Shown here piece after piece: positions 19,083 to 28,734 of a stretch of DNA of 64,000 nucleotides; the first letter of the stretch is position 1; the number at the start of each line of letters is the position of its first letter. The position numbers were made by a program, and so were the translations under genes. The notes beneath the pieces are model-generated. The model did no database searches. It saw nothing but the letters and a program-made list of their open reading frames with translations, and was not told the DNA's origin. Source of the stretch: Blastopirellula sp. J2-11 (lineage in GTDB: Bacteria > Planctomycetota > Planctomycetia > Pirellulales > Pirellulaceae); the NCBI RefSeq assembly GCF_024584705.1, contig NZ_CP097384.1, forward strand, positions 1,798,001-1,862,000, read 5' to 3'.

Positions 19083-20183
19083 TTATTTTGATTTCTTACC
19101 AAAGCAATAGACGTTGCCGTCATCGCTGGCGATCAGCAACTTGCCGTCACTGATCGCGGGTCCGCCGGTGAAACTACCGCCGGCTTCATAGCTCCATGCT
19201 TCGGAGCCGTCGCTGATTTTCAAGCCGTAAACTTTGCCGTCGGACGAACCAAAATAAACCTTGTCGCCGGCGATAACCGGCGAACTGTCGATCCGTCCAC
19301 GGGTCGGAAACGACCAAAGCTGCTTGCCGTTGGTCATATTGACGGCGGCGACACGTTTGTTGCGTCCGCCGATGATCGCCAATTTGTCGGTGACTGCGGC
19401 GCTGGCGCGAAACGCCTGACGTCCGCGATCATCTTCATGGGTCCAACGGACCACCGCTTTTTTCCAGTCGATGCCGTAGAGCGTTCCCCCTTCGGTCCCA
19501 AAGACGACCAGGTCGCCGTGAACGGCCGGAGTGCTGCCGGTCGGTGCGTCAATCGGCACGCTCGCAGCGCTCGTCCCTTTGTCGAGATCGATGATGTGCA
19601 GCTTGGCGTCGCAACCGGCGACAAAGCCGCGATTTTCGACGATGGTCGGCATGCAGCGAATTTGATCGGCGATTTCGTACTTCCAAACCAGTTGGCCATC
19701 GGCCGCGGTCAGGCAATAGAGAGTCGCGTCTTGCGAGCCGATCAGCAATTTGTCTTGATAAAAGTTAACGCTGCCGTTGATCTCGGCGCCCGTTTCATAG
19801 GTCCACAAAACGTCGCCGGTTTTGGCGCTTAAGCAATGAAGCAGACCGTCCATGTCTCCCAGATAAACTTTGCCGTCGCGATAGGCGGGCGAACCATAAA
19901 AGCCGGTGTCGATCGATTTTTTCCAGATCTCTTTGCCGTCGGCAAGATTCAATGCGTAGATCGCACCGTCCAGATCGCCGATATAAACAACGTTGTCGAC
20001 AACGGCCGGGGTCCCTTCAAACGCGCCTTTTTCGACCGCGTACTTCCAGAGCAACTCTAGATCGGCTGGCAACGATTCGGCGGCAACTCCGCTGGCAACC
20101 GGATCGGCCCGAAAAAGGGGCCAATCGGCCTGGAGCGGCGCACACCAAAACGCGATGATCAGCGCAGACAAAATGCGAGACAT
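19083..20183 (-). CDS. secreted PQQ-type beta-propeller repeat protein
   Basis: 366 aa from ATG 20183, giving a signal peptide (SRILSALIIAFWCAPLQA, cut before DWPLFR). The body is a repeated blade of about 40 residues with the consensus VYIGDLDGAIYALNLADGKE-like pattern, for example KVYLGDMDGLLHCLSAKTGD, KLLIGSQDATLYCLTAADGQ, KVYFGSSDGKVYGLKISDGS; about 7-8 blades. This is the BamB/PQQ-dehydrogenase propeller family without obvious quinone or metal ligands. It lies 39 bp upstream of the radical SAM gene on the same strand, so it may be the first gene of that operon. A binding or scaffold function is likely. Confidence 0.85.
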   Translation of the reverse strand: MSRILSALIIAFWCAPLQADWPLFRADPVASGVAAESLPADLELLWKYAVEKGAFEGTPAVVDNVVYIGDLDGAIYALNLADGKEIWKKSIDTGFYGSPAYRDGKVYLGDMDGLLHCLSAKTGDVLWTYETGAEINGSVNFYQDKLLIGSQDATLYCLTAADGQLVWKYEIADQIRCMPTIVENRGFVAGCDAKLHIIDLDKGTSAASVPIDAPTGSTPAVHGDLVVFGTEGGTLYGIDWKKAVVRWTHEDDRGRQAFRASAAVTDKLAIIGGRNKRVAAVNMTNGKQLWSFPTRGRIDSSPVIAGDKVYFGSSDGKVYGLKISDGSEAWSYEAGGSFTGGPAISDGKLLIASDDGNVYCFGKKSK

Positions 20184-20436
20184 GGCGTAGAAGGCTCCAG
20201 CGGCGGGAAAAGGAATGCGGCGACTCTCTATTCTACCAAAAGCAGGCGCCATTGGCACACGCTTGCTCTCCGAGAGCAGTTTGTAACGATAAGGCTATCA
20301 ACCGACCTGGCTGATTTTTGGTGAATTTCCCAACATTCCAGCAAATCTGACCTATTAGCGACGAACTACCCCCGCGGTGTGGCGTAAATTGGCGTAATTC
20401 AGGAGTTTTCTCCGCCGCACTGATGCGGCTTTTACT

Positions 20437-21975
20437 ATGAAGCGATTTCCCCTTCCCAACTCGTTCTGGATTATTGTCACGCTGGTGATTATCGGCGGGG
20501 GGCTGATCTATTTGCCGTCGATGGTCGCGTCGTACTATCGCGAAGCTGCCGAATTGGGGGGCATGGCCCAGGTCGCCTATCTGGTCAGCGTCATCGGTGG
20601 AGCCCTGCTGATTATCGGAGCGGCCAGTTGGGTTCTGTATCGTCTGGTTCGGGCCAAACGGCTGAAGACGCAGCGCAAAGAACGTCGTCAGCGCAACCCG
20701 AGCCAACTTTCGGCCGACGAGCGGCGAAACGAATTGACCGAAAATCTCGCGTCAATCGATGACTTTCAAACCGAAGCAGGGGACGACGATCTGGCCGAAC
20801 AACTGGCCCCCTTGCGCGAAAAGCTCGAAATCAAGCTCGATCATCAGCGGTTGGAGATCGTCGCTTTCGGCACGATCAGCAGCGGCAAGTCGTCGCTGCT
20901 CAACGCGCTGGCCGGACGCAACGCGTTCGCCAGTGAGATCGCCGGCGGCACGACGGTCACACGCAACGAAATCCCTTGGGTAGGCGACAATCAGGTGATC
21001 CTGGTCGACACGCCGGGGCTGGGAGAAGTTGACGGCGAGACGCGGCAGACGATCGCCGCCGAGTCGGCCAAAACGGCCGATATCATCTTATTGGTGGTCG
21101 ACGGTCCGCTGCGTGATTCCGAGTTCCGCTTGCTCGAACTACTGGGCCAAATGGAAAAGCGGGTGATTATCTGCTTCAACAAAGAAGACCTCTATAACGA
21201 CGCCGACCGCGCGAAGCTGTTGCAGCAGATCTCAAAACAGGCCGAAGATTTTGTTCGCCGCGAAGATATCGTCTCGGTTCGTGCTCGAGCGACCACGCGT
21301 CGTCGCATCCGGATCGCCGCTGACGGCAGCGAGATCGAAGAAGAGGTGACCGTGCCGGTGGCGATAGAGCCGCTGGCCAACCGGATGATGCAGGTCGTCA
21401 AAAAGGATGGCAGCGATTTGTTGCTGGCCAACTTGCTGCTGCAATCTCGCGGGCTGGTCGATCAAGCTCGCTTGAAAGTAGAGCAAGCGCTCGATCGCCG
21501 CGCCAATCAGATCGTCACAAAATATATGTGGGGAGTCGGCGGCGCTTCGGCCGCACTCAGCCCGATGCCGTTTGTCGATATCGCGGCAGGAATTGCGATT
21601 TCGACCAAAATGGTGGTCGACTTGGCGAAAGTTTATAAACAGGATGTCGATATCGACGTCGCGGTTCAACTGATGGGACAGTTGGGAAAGAACCTGCTTG
21701 GCATTTTGGGGGTGAACATCGCCGTGCCGGCGGTCGCCTCGCTGCTGAAGACGGTCCCCGGAGCTGGATATTTGGCGGGAGCCGCACTGCATTTGGTGGT
21801 GATGGCGCTGGTGACCCGCTGGATCGGCAACGTCTTTATGGAATACTTCAAACACGAGATGCGCGAGCCGGAAGGGGGACTTGCCGGTCTGGCCGAGCGC
21901 GAATGGCGCCGCGTGACGCAACTCAGCTACCTTCGCCAATTGGTGCAACAGGCCCGCAATCAATATGTCGACTGA
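20437..21975 (+). CDS. membrane-anchored Era-like GTPase with DUF697-type C-terminus
   Basis: 512 aa. Two N-terminal membrane helices (FWIIVTLVIIGGGLIYLPSM; YLVSVIGGALLIIGAASWVL), a basic linker, then a GTPase domain: Walker A GTISSGKSSLLNAL, switch region with two threonines GGTTVTRNE, G3 DTPGLGEVDG, G4 NKED, and a G5-like SVRARA. The C-terminal part (WGVGGASAALSPMPFVDIAA, ISTKMVVDLAKVYKQDV) resembles DUF697, found in YcjF-like proteins. Its last 11 bp overlap the next GTPase gene. Substrate process unknown; membrane or cell-envelope regulation is an inference. Confidence 0.85.
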   Translation: MKRFPLPNSFWIIVTLVIIGGGLIYLPSMVASYYREAAELGGMAQVAYLVSVIGGALLIIGAASWVLYRLVRAKRLKTQRKERRQRNPSQLSADERRNELTENLASIDDFQTEAGDDDLAEQLAPLREKLEIKLDHQRLEIVAFGTISSGKSSLLNALAGRNAFASEIAGGTTVTRNEIPWVGDNQVILVDTPGLGEVDGETRQTIAAESAKTADIILLVVDGPLRDSEFRLLELLGQMEKRVIICFNKEDLYNDADRAKLLQQISKQAEDFVRREDIVSVRARATTRRRIRIAADGSEIEEEVTVPVAIEPLANRMMQVVKKDGSDLLLANLLLQSRGLVDQARLKVEQALDRRANQIVTKYMWGVGGASAALSPMPFVDIAAGIAISTKMVVDLAKVYKQDVDIDVAVQLMGQLGKNLLGILGVNIAVPAVASLLKTVPGAGYLAGAALHLVVMALVTRWIGNVFMEYFKHEMREPEGGLAGLAEREWRRVTQLSYLRQLVQQARNQYVD

Positions 21976-23332
21976 CAGTTCGCCCGAAACGACCGATCCG
22001 CCGCCGCACGTCGACGACGAGCGTTACCAACATGCGCTCGATTCGGTGCGTAGCACGCTCGATCGCTTTCGCGGTTGCTCGGATCAAGAGAAAGACTTGC
22101 TCCGTCGCGATCTGCGGCAGATGCAAGAGATGGAATCCAAACTGACCAGCGGTCGCGTCGAGATCGTCGTCTTTGGCGAAATCAGCACCGGCAAGTCGGC
22201 CCTGATCAACGCGATGGTCGGTCAGGCGGTCACCGAAGTCGATGTCCAAGGAGGTTGGACCCGCGAGATCTGGCACGTCGCGTGGGATGGTTGCGGCTAT
22301 CGCATTCCGGGACTCGGCAGCAGCGAAGTGGTGCTGATCGATACCCCAGGCATCAACGAAGTCGGCGGCGCTCATCGCGGCGAGATGGCGCAAGACGCCG
22401 CGCGGCGCAGCGACATGCTGCTGTTTGTGACCGACTCGGACTTGAACGAGACCGAATACTCGGCGCTGGTTAGTCTCGCGGCCGTCAACAAACCGATCAT
22501 CTTGGTGCTGAACAAGGTCGATCTCTATTCGCCCGATCAGCGGAAACGCCTGCACGAAGTTCTAGCGCAACGTTTGGACGGCGTGATCCAGCCCGAGAAT
22601 ATTGTCGAAACGTCGGCCGATCCGCGCGACGTCGAATACATCGTGGAAGCGGCCAACGGCACGACGACCAGTCAATGGCGCAAGCCGAAGCCGAACATCG
22701 AAGCGCTGCAGCTAAAGATGCTGGAAGTGCTGGAGCAAGATGGCCTGGCGCTGTTAGCGCTGAACGCGGCGATGTACTCGGCTGACAAGTCCGACCGGAT
22801 CGCATCGCTGAAACTGAAGATTCGCAACGACCGAGCCAATCAGCATATCTGGGGCTATGCCGTGGTGAAAGCGACAACCGTTGCGTTCAATCCGGCGCCA
22901 ATCGCCGACGTGATCGGCGGCGGCGCGGTCGATGTGGCGATGGTCTGGCACCTGGCCCACATCTACGGCATTGAAATGACCTGGGCCAACGCCGAGAAGT
23001 TGGTCAAGTCGATCTTTCAAGCCGCCGGCTGGGTGACGCTGGGAGAACTGACGACCCACGCGATCATGTGGAGCCTGAAAGCGGTGACGCTCGGTTGGGG
23101 GTCGGTCCTTACGGTCTTGCCGCAAGGCGCTGCGGCCGGCTATGGATCGTACATCGTTGGCCAGTCAGCGAAGTACTACTTCGAGCATGGCGCATCGTGG
23201 GGAAGTGAAGGACCGAAGTCGGTGGTGCAAAAGATTTTGGACAAGACCGACCGCAAGTCGGTGATTCAAAATCTGCGGGATGAGATTTTGAAGAAGCTGC
23301 GGATTAACCAGCACGCGAATCCGGCCAACTAG
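21965..23332 (+). CDS. second Era-like GTPase with DUF697-type C-terminus
   Basis: 455 aa, starting inside the 3' end of the preceding GTPase gene (11-bp overlap, so translational coupling is likely). No N-terminal membrane helix. GTPase motifs: Walker A GEISTGKSALINAM, switch QGGWTREIWHVAW (one threonine), G3 DTPGINEVGG, G4 NKVD, then a G5-like VETSAD. The C-terminal third has hydrophobic segments (VVKATTVAFNPAPIADVIGG, WGSVLTVLPQGAAAGYGSYI) of DUF697 type. The pair resembles a duplicated gene in which one copy is membrane-tethered; they may form a heterodimer (inference). Confidence 0.85.
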   Translation: MSTDSSPETTDPPPHVDDERYQHALDSVRSTLDRFRGCSDQEKDLLRRDLRQMQEMESKLTSGRVEIVVFGEISTGKSALINAMVGQAVTEVDVQGGWTREIWHVAWDGCGYRIPGLGSSEVVLIDTPGINEVGGAHRGEMAQDAARRSDMLLFVTDSDLNETEYSALVSLAAVNKPIILVLNKVDLYSPDQRKRLHEVLAQRLDGVIQPENIVETSADPRDVEYIVEAANGTTTSQWRKPKPNIEALQLKMLEVLEQDGLALLALNAAMYSADKSDRIASLKLKIRNDRANQHIWGYAVVKATTVAFNPAPIADVIGGGAVDVAMVWHLAHIYGIEMTWANAEKLVKSIFQAAGWVTLGELTTHAIMWSLKAVTLGWGSVLTVLPQGAAAGYGSYIVGQSAKYYFEHGASWGSEGPKSVVQKILDKTDRKSVIQNLRDEILKKLRINQHANPAN

Positions 23333-23353
23333 CAGGACGAAAAAAGGGTCCGC

Positions 23354-23414
23354 GAAATAAAGAGGGTCAGGTCCCAATTTCGCCGCGAAATTGGGACCTG
23401 ACCCTCTTTATTTC
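23354..23414. repeat. 61-nt perfect palindrome, copy 1
   Basis: Perfect inverted repeat with 30-bp arms around a single central C at 23384. The core GGTCAGGTCC-C-AATTTCG (then its complement) is shared with copy 2 at 45771-45831, except for one symmetric position where C/G here is G/C there; the outer arms (GAAATAAAGAG here) also differ but remain perfectly paired. It lies 21 bp after the stop of the second GTPase gene and before the convergent chemoreceptor gene. It resembles widespread REP-like 'GGGTCAGGTC' palindromes, but I cannot verify copy number. Confidence 0.9.
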
Positions 23415-23446
23415 TTCCCCTTTTATTTCTGCGCCAAGTTCAAGAA

Positions 23447-23484
23447 ACAAAAAAGCCGATCGAACCATTAGGTTCGATCGGCTT
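23447..23484 (-). terminator. intrinsic terminator of the chemoreceptor gene
   Basis: Read on the minus strand: AAGCCGATCGAACC, a 4-nt loop (TAAT), GGTTCGATCGGCTT, then TTTTG. A perfect 14-bp stem (23453-23466 with 23471-23484), 17 bp beyond the stop of the minus-strand gene at 23502. Confidence 0.85.
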
Positions 23485-23501
23485 GCTCTTTAGCATTCGC
23501 G

Positions 23502-25907
23502 TTAGACGCTGATCGTCGGCGTTGATTTGTCGCCGCCGTGTTGTTGTTCCAACTGGAACTTGCTCAGCGTCGTTCGTAGACCATCGGCGCGCTCGTGGAG
23601 CGAAACGCCGGCGGTCTTCGTCTTTTCGGCGTGCGTCGTCGATTCTTTGGCCGAATCGTTGACGCCGGTGATGTTTCGCGAGATCTCTTGGCTGGCCTGG
23701 GCCGACTCTTGGATCCCGGTCGAAACGGTTTGGGCGGCACAGGCGGCCTGAGCGATGTTCTTCGCGATTTCTTTGGTGGCGATTCCTTGCTCTTCGACGC
23801 TTGAAGCGATCGTCCGCGAAACTTCGTTCACATCGTTGATCTCGCTGGTGATTTTGCCGATCGAGTCGACCGCTTCAAACGACGTTTGCTGGATTGCTTC
23901 GATCCGTTTGCGAATGTCGTCGGTCGCCGAGGCGGTTTGCCGCGCCAACTCTTTCACTTCGGTCGCGACCACGGCGAAACCTTTGCCAGCTTCACCGGCC
24001 CGGGCCGCTTCGATCGTGGCGTTGAGCGCCAACAAGTTGGTCTGCTCGGCGATATCTTGAATCACCTGCATGACGCTGCCGATCTCGGCCGCCGCGGCGC
24101 CCAACGCTTCGATCCGCTCATTGCTGGCCGCCGAAAGGTTGGCGACCGAGGAAACGGAGGAGGAGGCGCGTTCGGCGTTGCGGGCAATCTCGTTGATCGT
24201 ACTCGACATTTCTTCCATCGCGGTCGCGACGCTGTTGATGCTGCTCGACATCTGTTCGGTCGCCGCGGCCATGCTGACCATGTTGGTCGACATTTCGTCT
24301 GCGGCGGCGGAGACGGTCGCCGCTCGTTCGGTCGTTTGCAGGGCGCCGTGCGAAAGATGCTCCGCGGTTCCGGTCAATTCGGTCGACGAGCCTTGCAGCA
24401 CGTCGGAGGTCGAAACGACCTCACCCAGCAAACCCGCCAGGTTGTCGCGCATCTCGTTCATCGCTTGGATCAAGTGACCCACTTCGGCGGTCGCTTTGGC
24501 GTCGCAGCGATGGCGAAGGTCGCCAGCAGCGATGTTTTGGGCGAACTGAGCCGCAGCTTGAATTGGATTGGCGATCTTGCGCGAAAGGACCACGGCGACG
24601 ATCGTCAGCACGAGAGCGGCCAAGACGCCCAGTCCAACCGACCAGGCGACGACCGAACCTTTGACGCCGCTGATCGTCGCGGCCATCGCTTGACTGGAAG
24701 CCAAAACTTCGGACTTGTCCATTTTGGCGCTAATACAATAGGTGACGCCGTTCAGTTCGATAGGGCCGTAGGCGATGATTGTTTCTTCGCCGCGATAGTC
24801 CTTGATCGCGGTGGCGCCAGACTCTCCTTTTTCAAACACGGCACGCGTGACGGCGGTGTCGACTTTCCCTTTTTCAGGATACTTCCAAGAGGTGAGGAGT
24901 CCGTGATTTTCCGGATCAAGATGCGAGTTGCTCCGCATCAGGAAATCGGGGCCAATTAGGATCGTTTCGCCGGTTTCTCCCAGGCCATCGCGTACGGCCA
25001 TGATCTCCAGCATCCGATCGACCGGCATCTGGAACATGGCGACGCCGATTTTCTTGTCTCCGTCAAAGATCGGCGACGCGATAAAGCTGGCCGGAGCTTC
25101 GAACGAGGGAGCGTAGCGGGCGAAGTCGACGAAGACGACTTCATCTCTATTGGTTGCAGCATTCGCTTTACGGAACGCTTCGCCAAAGTTGCTATCTGCG
25201 TAGGGACCGTTCAGAAGCGACGTCGAATAGTCGACCTCTTTGAAGACCGAGTAAACGATGTCGCCTGACTCGGCGTCGACGAGAAAGATGTCGTAAAAGC
25301 CAAACTTGTCGAGATAGTCGCGGATGATCGGATGAACCTTGGCGTGCAATTGCGAATAGTCCGACTTGTCCGCCGAAGCGTCCAGCAGATGCTTGGAGCC
25401 GAGCGGATTGTTGTTTTTGAAGATATAGGCGTGCTGCAGCGCGATCGAGTCGTCGTCGAGCTGACCTAAGTACTGTCGCGCAGGAGGCGATTTGCCGTCG
25501 TTGTTTTTGGCGTATTCAGTGGCGAAGGGGCCTGTGTAATAGTTCAGCAAGTCGGCTCGCATCGTTTTAATCTGATCCGCCGAGAGTTCTGCGTCATTGC
25601 GGAATTCACGAAAAGAATTCTGGAATTCACGCATCGCGTCGACAACCATGCCGTTCTCAGAGAAAGTCTGAACCTGGCTATTGATCGTGCCAAAATAGCT
25701 CAGTAGCTGCTTCTTCTTTAGTTCACGTTGGGCAACGAGAGCGTCTGTCGAACTGCTTTTCAAAGCTTCGGTCGACTGGTCTTGTACGCTGGCGAAGCCG
25801 GATTGAACCGACGCGTAACATACTGCCGCAATAACGATCAACGGCAAAAGTCCGCAGGCCAAAAAGGCCAGCGTCAGTTGTGAACGGAGATTGAGGTTTG
25901 TCTTCAT
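23502..25907 (-). CDS. methyl-accepting chemotaxis protein
   Basis: 801 aa from ATG 25907 (GGAA 7 nt upstream); an ATG 6 bp earlier and a longer open frame to 25991 are alternatives. First membrane helix [20 protein letters not shown], a periplasmic region of about 370 residues with Cache-like elements ([60 protein letters not shown]), second helix [20 protein letters not shown], a HAMP region, and a full signalling domain. The hairpin tip reads [20 protein letters not shown], then [20 protein letters not shown]. No CheW/CheA genes are nearby. The ligand is unknown; Cache domains usually sense small organic molecules. Confidence 0.92.
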   Translation of the reverse strand: MKTNLNLRSQLTLAFLACGLLPLIVIAAVCYASVQSGFASVQDQSTEALKSSSTDALVAQRELKKKQLLSYFGTINSQVQTFSENGMVVDAMREFQNSFREFRNDAELSADQIKTMRADLLNYYTGPFATEYAKNNDGKSPPARQYLGQLDDDSIALQHAYIFKNNNPLGSKHLLDASADKSDYSQLHAKVHPIIRDYLDKFGFYDIFLVDAESGDIVYSVFKEVDYSTSLLNGPYADSNFGEAFRKANAATNRDEVVFVDFARYAPSFEAPASFIASPIFDGDKKIGVAMFQMPVDRMLEIMAVRDGLGETGETILIGPDFLMRSNSHLDPENHGLLTSWKYPEKGKVDTAVTRAVFEKGESGATAIKDYRGEETIIAYGPIELNGVTYCISAKMDKSEVLASSQAMAATISGVKGSVVAWSVGLGVLAALVLTIVAVVLSRKIANPIQAAAQFAQNIAAGDLRHRCDAKATAEVGHLIQAMNEMRDNLAGLLGEVVSTSDVLQGSSTELTGTAEHLSHGALQTTERAATVSAAADEMSTNMVSMAAATEQMSSSINSVATAMEEMSSTINEIARNAERASSSVSSVANLSAASNERIEALGAAAAEIGSVMQVIQDIAEQTNLLALNATIEAARAGEAGKGFAVVATEVKELARQTASATDDIRKRIEAIQQTSFEAVDSIGKITSEINDVNEVSRTIASSVEEQGIATKEIAKNIAQAACAAQTVSTGIQESAQASQEISRNITGVNDSAKESTTHAEKTKTAGVSLHERADGLRTTLSKFQLEQQHGGDKSTPTISV

Positions 25908-26250
25908 CTGCATGTTCCAAGGGGCGAAAACGTTGTAAACGAAAACTACGGCCAGGTAGCTTGTTTCCGATTGGGCAATCGGAGTGTTCACAGATTTGAG
26001 ATAGGGATTTACTCGAACCTACCAATTCAGATGGCGAGTCTGAAACGTGCGAAAAGATAGATCAGCCAATGAGTGGGGCAATGCGATTACTTCGAATATT
26101 GCGCGAAATTTCACTTCTGCGCAAAATGGCTTTGAAGAAACGCGCCGAACAGCCGGTAAGGCGAGTAGAGACCGACCAAGGGGTGCGGCTTGCCGCATGA
26201 TCGAGGAAGACGCTGCGTTTGGAAAAGCAAGACCCAGAGAGGTGAGCCGC
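25908..26250. other. intergenic region between chemoreceptor and UPF0173 gene
   Basis: About 340 bp; holds the promoter of the leftward chemoreceptor gene and the 3' flank of the leftward UPF0173 hydrolase gene. No credible gene or conserved hairpin seen. Confidence 0.4.
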
Positions 26251-26958
26251 TTAGCCCAAAGTGATTGTTTCGCCCGGTTTGATCACATGCGGCTTGGCTT
26301 TCGTCTCGCTCTTCACTTTCTCTGCCCACGTATTCGCATTTTGCGCAATCGGCGGCCAGGTATCGTAATGAGCGGGAGCGACTTGTTGCGGCGCGATCCA
26401 TTGAATCGCGCGGATCGAATCGTCCACGCCCATCGTGAAGTGATCGCCGATCGGTACGATCGCCAGCAAGATTCCTTTTTCACCGATCAACTGCATGTCG
26501 CTGAACAGATCGGTATCGCACGCCAAGTAGATCAGGCCTTCAGGGACCTCCAGGATAAATCCGACCGGAGCGCCGCCGTACTCTCCATTGGGAAGGGAAG
26601 AACTGTGCACGGCTTGGGTCATACGAACCGGGCCGGCGAGCGACTGGAACGTCCCGCCGATGTTCATGCCGACTGCATTTTCAACCCCTTGGCGGTTGAT
26701 CCACTGGGCCATTTCGAGAATGGTGACGACCTGGGCGCCGGTTCGTTTGGCGATCTCGACGACATCAAATTTGCCGTCGCTGCGCAGTCCGACATGATCA
26801 AAGTGACCATGCGAAAGGAGAATGACGTCGGCCGCGACGTTGACTGCTTTGATGGGGGACGAGGGATTCTCGTCCAAGAACGGATCGAGCAGGATTTTGC
26901 GGCTGCCGGTATCGATCAGCCAGGTTCCATGTCCGTACCAGGTCAGTTGCGTCGCCAT
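26251..26958 (-). CDS. UPF0173-family metal-dependent hydrolase
   Basis: 235 aa from ATG 26958 with GAGGAG upstream. A metallo-beta-lactamase fold hydrolase of the UPF0173 (YtkL/UlaG-like) family: TWYGHGTWLIDT, LLDPFLDENP, the metal motif LLSHGHFDHVG (HxHxDH), AVHSSSLPNGEYGGAPVG, YLACDTDLFSDM, and the C-terminal APAHYDTWPP. Family members bind two metal ions; physiological substrates are mostly unknown. Single-gene unit between the chemoreceptor and serA. Confidence 0.9.
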   Translation of the reverse strand: MATQLTWYGHGTWLIDTGSRKILLDPFLDENPSSPIKAVNVAADVILLSHGHFDHVGLRSDGKFDVVEIAKRTGAQVVTILEMAQWINRQGVENAVGMNIGGTFQSLAGPVRMTQAVHSSSLPNGEYGGAPVGFILEVPEGLIYLACDTDLFSDMQLIGEKGILLAIVPIGDHFTMGVDDSIRAIQWIAPQQVAPAHYDTWPPIAQNANTWAEKVKSETKAKPHVIKPGETITLG

Positions 26959-27057
26959 CGGTCGCTCCTCGTGCTGAATTTCCGTTTCGCACGAGTTTAC
27001 CACGCAGTCGCGAGCTTCAAAACTCGGCGACTGCGGTTTTATTGGATCAACGTCTGA

Positions 27058-28677
27058 CTATCGCAGCCAGGTCGGCAGTTCGCCCGCCTTGGGCAGTTCG
27101 ATGATCCGCGCGGTGGTGATATCGGCGCTCTTCAGCACTTCGTCCACGGCCGATTGCGGCGGAGCTCCATCCAGGTTCAACACGCCGACGGCGCCGCCGG
27201 TGCTCGAACGTCCGACCGCCATTTGAGCGATGTTGACGTTGTGGTTGCCGAAGATGGTGCCGACGCGGCCGATGATGCCGGGGACGTCATTGTGGGCGAA
27301 CAAAAAGAGGGTGCCGTCGAGATAGGCTTCGAGCCGTTGTCCGTCGACCAAAATCAACCGCGGCATGTCGTTGCCGAAGAGAGTGCCGCCGACTTGCGAC
27401 GTGCGACCATCTTCTTCGAGCGTCGCCGTGATCGAACTCGAGAAGCTTCCCATTTCGGTGCTGCTTTCGGTCGAGATGGTGACGCCGCGTTCGGCGAGCA
27501 ACATCTGGGCGTTAATGATGTTGGCGCCCCCTTCGTCCATCGCTTGCTCTAGGAGACCAGCACAGAACGACGCGGTCAGCAGCTTCGTATCTTTGCCGGC
27601 GACTTCGCCCCGATAGTTTAGCTTGCAGGCCTTCAGTTTGCCGCCGTGCAGTTGGCCCGCGAATAGGCCGATGCGATAGGCGACGTCCAGATAGCCGCGC
27701 ATCGAATCGAGCGTTTTGGGATCGATCGGAGCAACGTTGACAGCATGGCGAATTTCGCCGGTATTGAGATGGTTGGTGACCAACTGCACCGCTTCGACGG
27801 CGACCTGGGTCTGAGCTTCTTCGGTGCTCGCACCCAAGTGAGGCGTACAGACGACGTTTTCCATCCCAAATAGCAGACTGTCGGTACAAGGCTCTGCGGC
27901 GTAAACGTCGAGCGCGACGCCCCCCAGCTTGCCGCTTTTCAGGCCTTCGACGAGGGCGGCTTCGTCATAAATGCCGCCGCGAGCACAGTTGATCAGGCGA
28001 GCGCCCGGCTTGATGATTTCGAGCGCGTCCTGGTTGATCAGTCCCTTCGTTTCGGCGGTGAGCGGCGTATGAACCGTCAAATAATCGACCAACGGCAGCA
28101 TCTCTTTAACCGACGAGTAGAGTTCGATGCCCAACTCGGCGGCCCGCTCGGGACTGATAAAGGGGTCGAAGCCGATCACTCGCATTTCAAATGCAAGCGC
28201 ACGTTTGGCGAATTCCTGGCCGATGCGGCCAAGCCCGACGATGCCGACCGTTTTGTCGGCCAGTTGCGAGCCCATGTACTTTTTGCGATCCCAGCGACCT
28301 TCGACCAGGCTTTGATTGGCCGAAGCGACGTTCCGCGACAAGGCCATCATCAAGCAGAAGGCGTGCTCGGCGGTGCTGACCGTGTTGCCGGTCGGCGTAT
28401 TCATCACGACGATCCCCAAGCGGGTCGCCGCGTCTTTGTCGATGTTGTCGGTGCCGACGCCGGCTCGGGCGATGCAGCGCAGACGCGTGTTCCCTTCCAG
28501 CGACTCGGCCGTGATCTTTACCCCGCTGCGACAGATGGCGCCGTCAAATTCGGCCAGCGACTTGCGGAGATCTTCTCCGACCAGTTTAAGGCGAATTTCG
28601 TATTCGAAGCCTTCCGCTGCATCGAGCAGCGCCAAGCCTTCGGGCGACAATTCATCGAGAACCAGGATTTTGGGCAT
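27058..28677 (-). CDS. serA: D-3-phosphoglycerate dehydrogenase
   Basis: 539 aa, the long form with an intervening domain and ACT domain. First step of serine synthesis from 3-phosphoglycerate. NAD-binding GIVGLGRIGQEFAKRA; catalytic Arg in INCARGGIYDEAAL, Glu in DVYAAEP and His in VCTPHLGASTEEA. Residues about 315-450 form the allosteric substrate-binding domain, and the C-terminal ACT domain (FLFAHNDVPGIIGRVGTIFG, NHNVNIAQMAVGR) usually binds serine as feedback inhibitor. It follows serC by 57 bp on the same strand. Confidence 0.96.
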   Translation of the reverse strand: MPKILVLDELSPEGLALLDAAEGFEYEIRLKLVGEDLRKSLAEFDGAICRSGVKITAESLEGNTRLRCIARAGVGTDNIDKDAATRLGIVVMNTPTGNTVSTAEHAFCLMMALSRNVASANQSLVEGRWDRKKYMGSQLADKTVGIVGLGRIGQEFAKRALAFEMRVIGFDPFISPERAAELGIELYSSVKEMLPLVDYLTVHTPLTAETKGLINQDALEIIKPGARLINCARGGIYDEAALVEGLKSGKLGGVALDVYAAEPCTDSLLFGMENVVCTPHLGASTEEAQTQVAVEAVQLVTNHLNTGEIRHAVNVAPIDPKTLDSMRGYLDVAYRIGLFAGQLHGGKLKACKLNYRGEVAGKDTKLLTASFCAGLLEQAMDEGGANIINAQMLLAERGVTISTESSTEMGSFSSSITATLEEDGRTSQVGGTLFGNDMPRLILVDGQRLEAYLDGTLFLFAHNDVPGIIGRVGTIFGNHNVNIAQMAVGRSSTGGAVGVLNLDGAPPQSAVDEVLKSADITTARIIELPKAGELPTWLR

Positions 28678-28734
28678 GAGCGAAGCCTTCGATAGCTATT
28701 GGGGTGCAAGATCTTGATGGGGTGAGGCGCGCGA

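Noticed and set aside
20261-20283. Short hairpin TGCTCTC/GAGAGCA upstream of the beta-propeller gene
   Set aside because: Only 7 bp of pairing and no T run; too weak to call a terminator or operator.
23886-24959. 357-codon plus-strand frame opposite the chemoreceptor
   Set aside because: Mirror image of the conserved signalling domain; Arg/Gly/His-rich shadow peptide with no domain.
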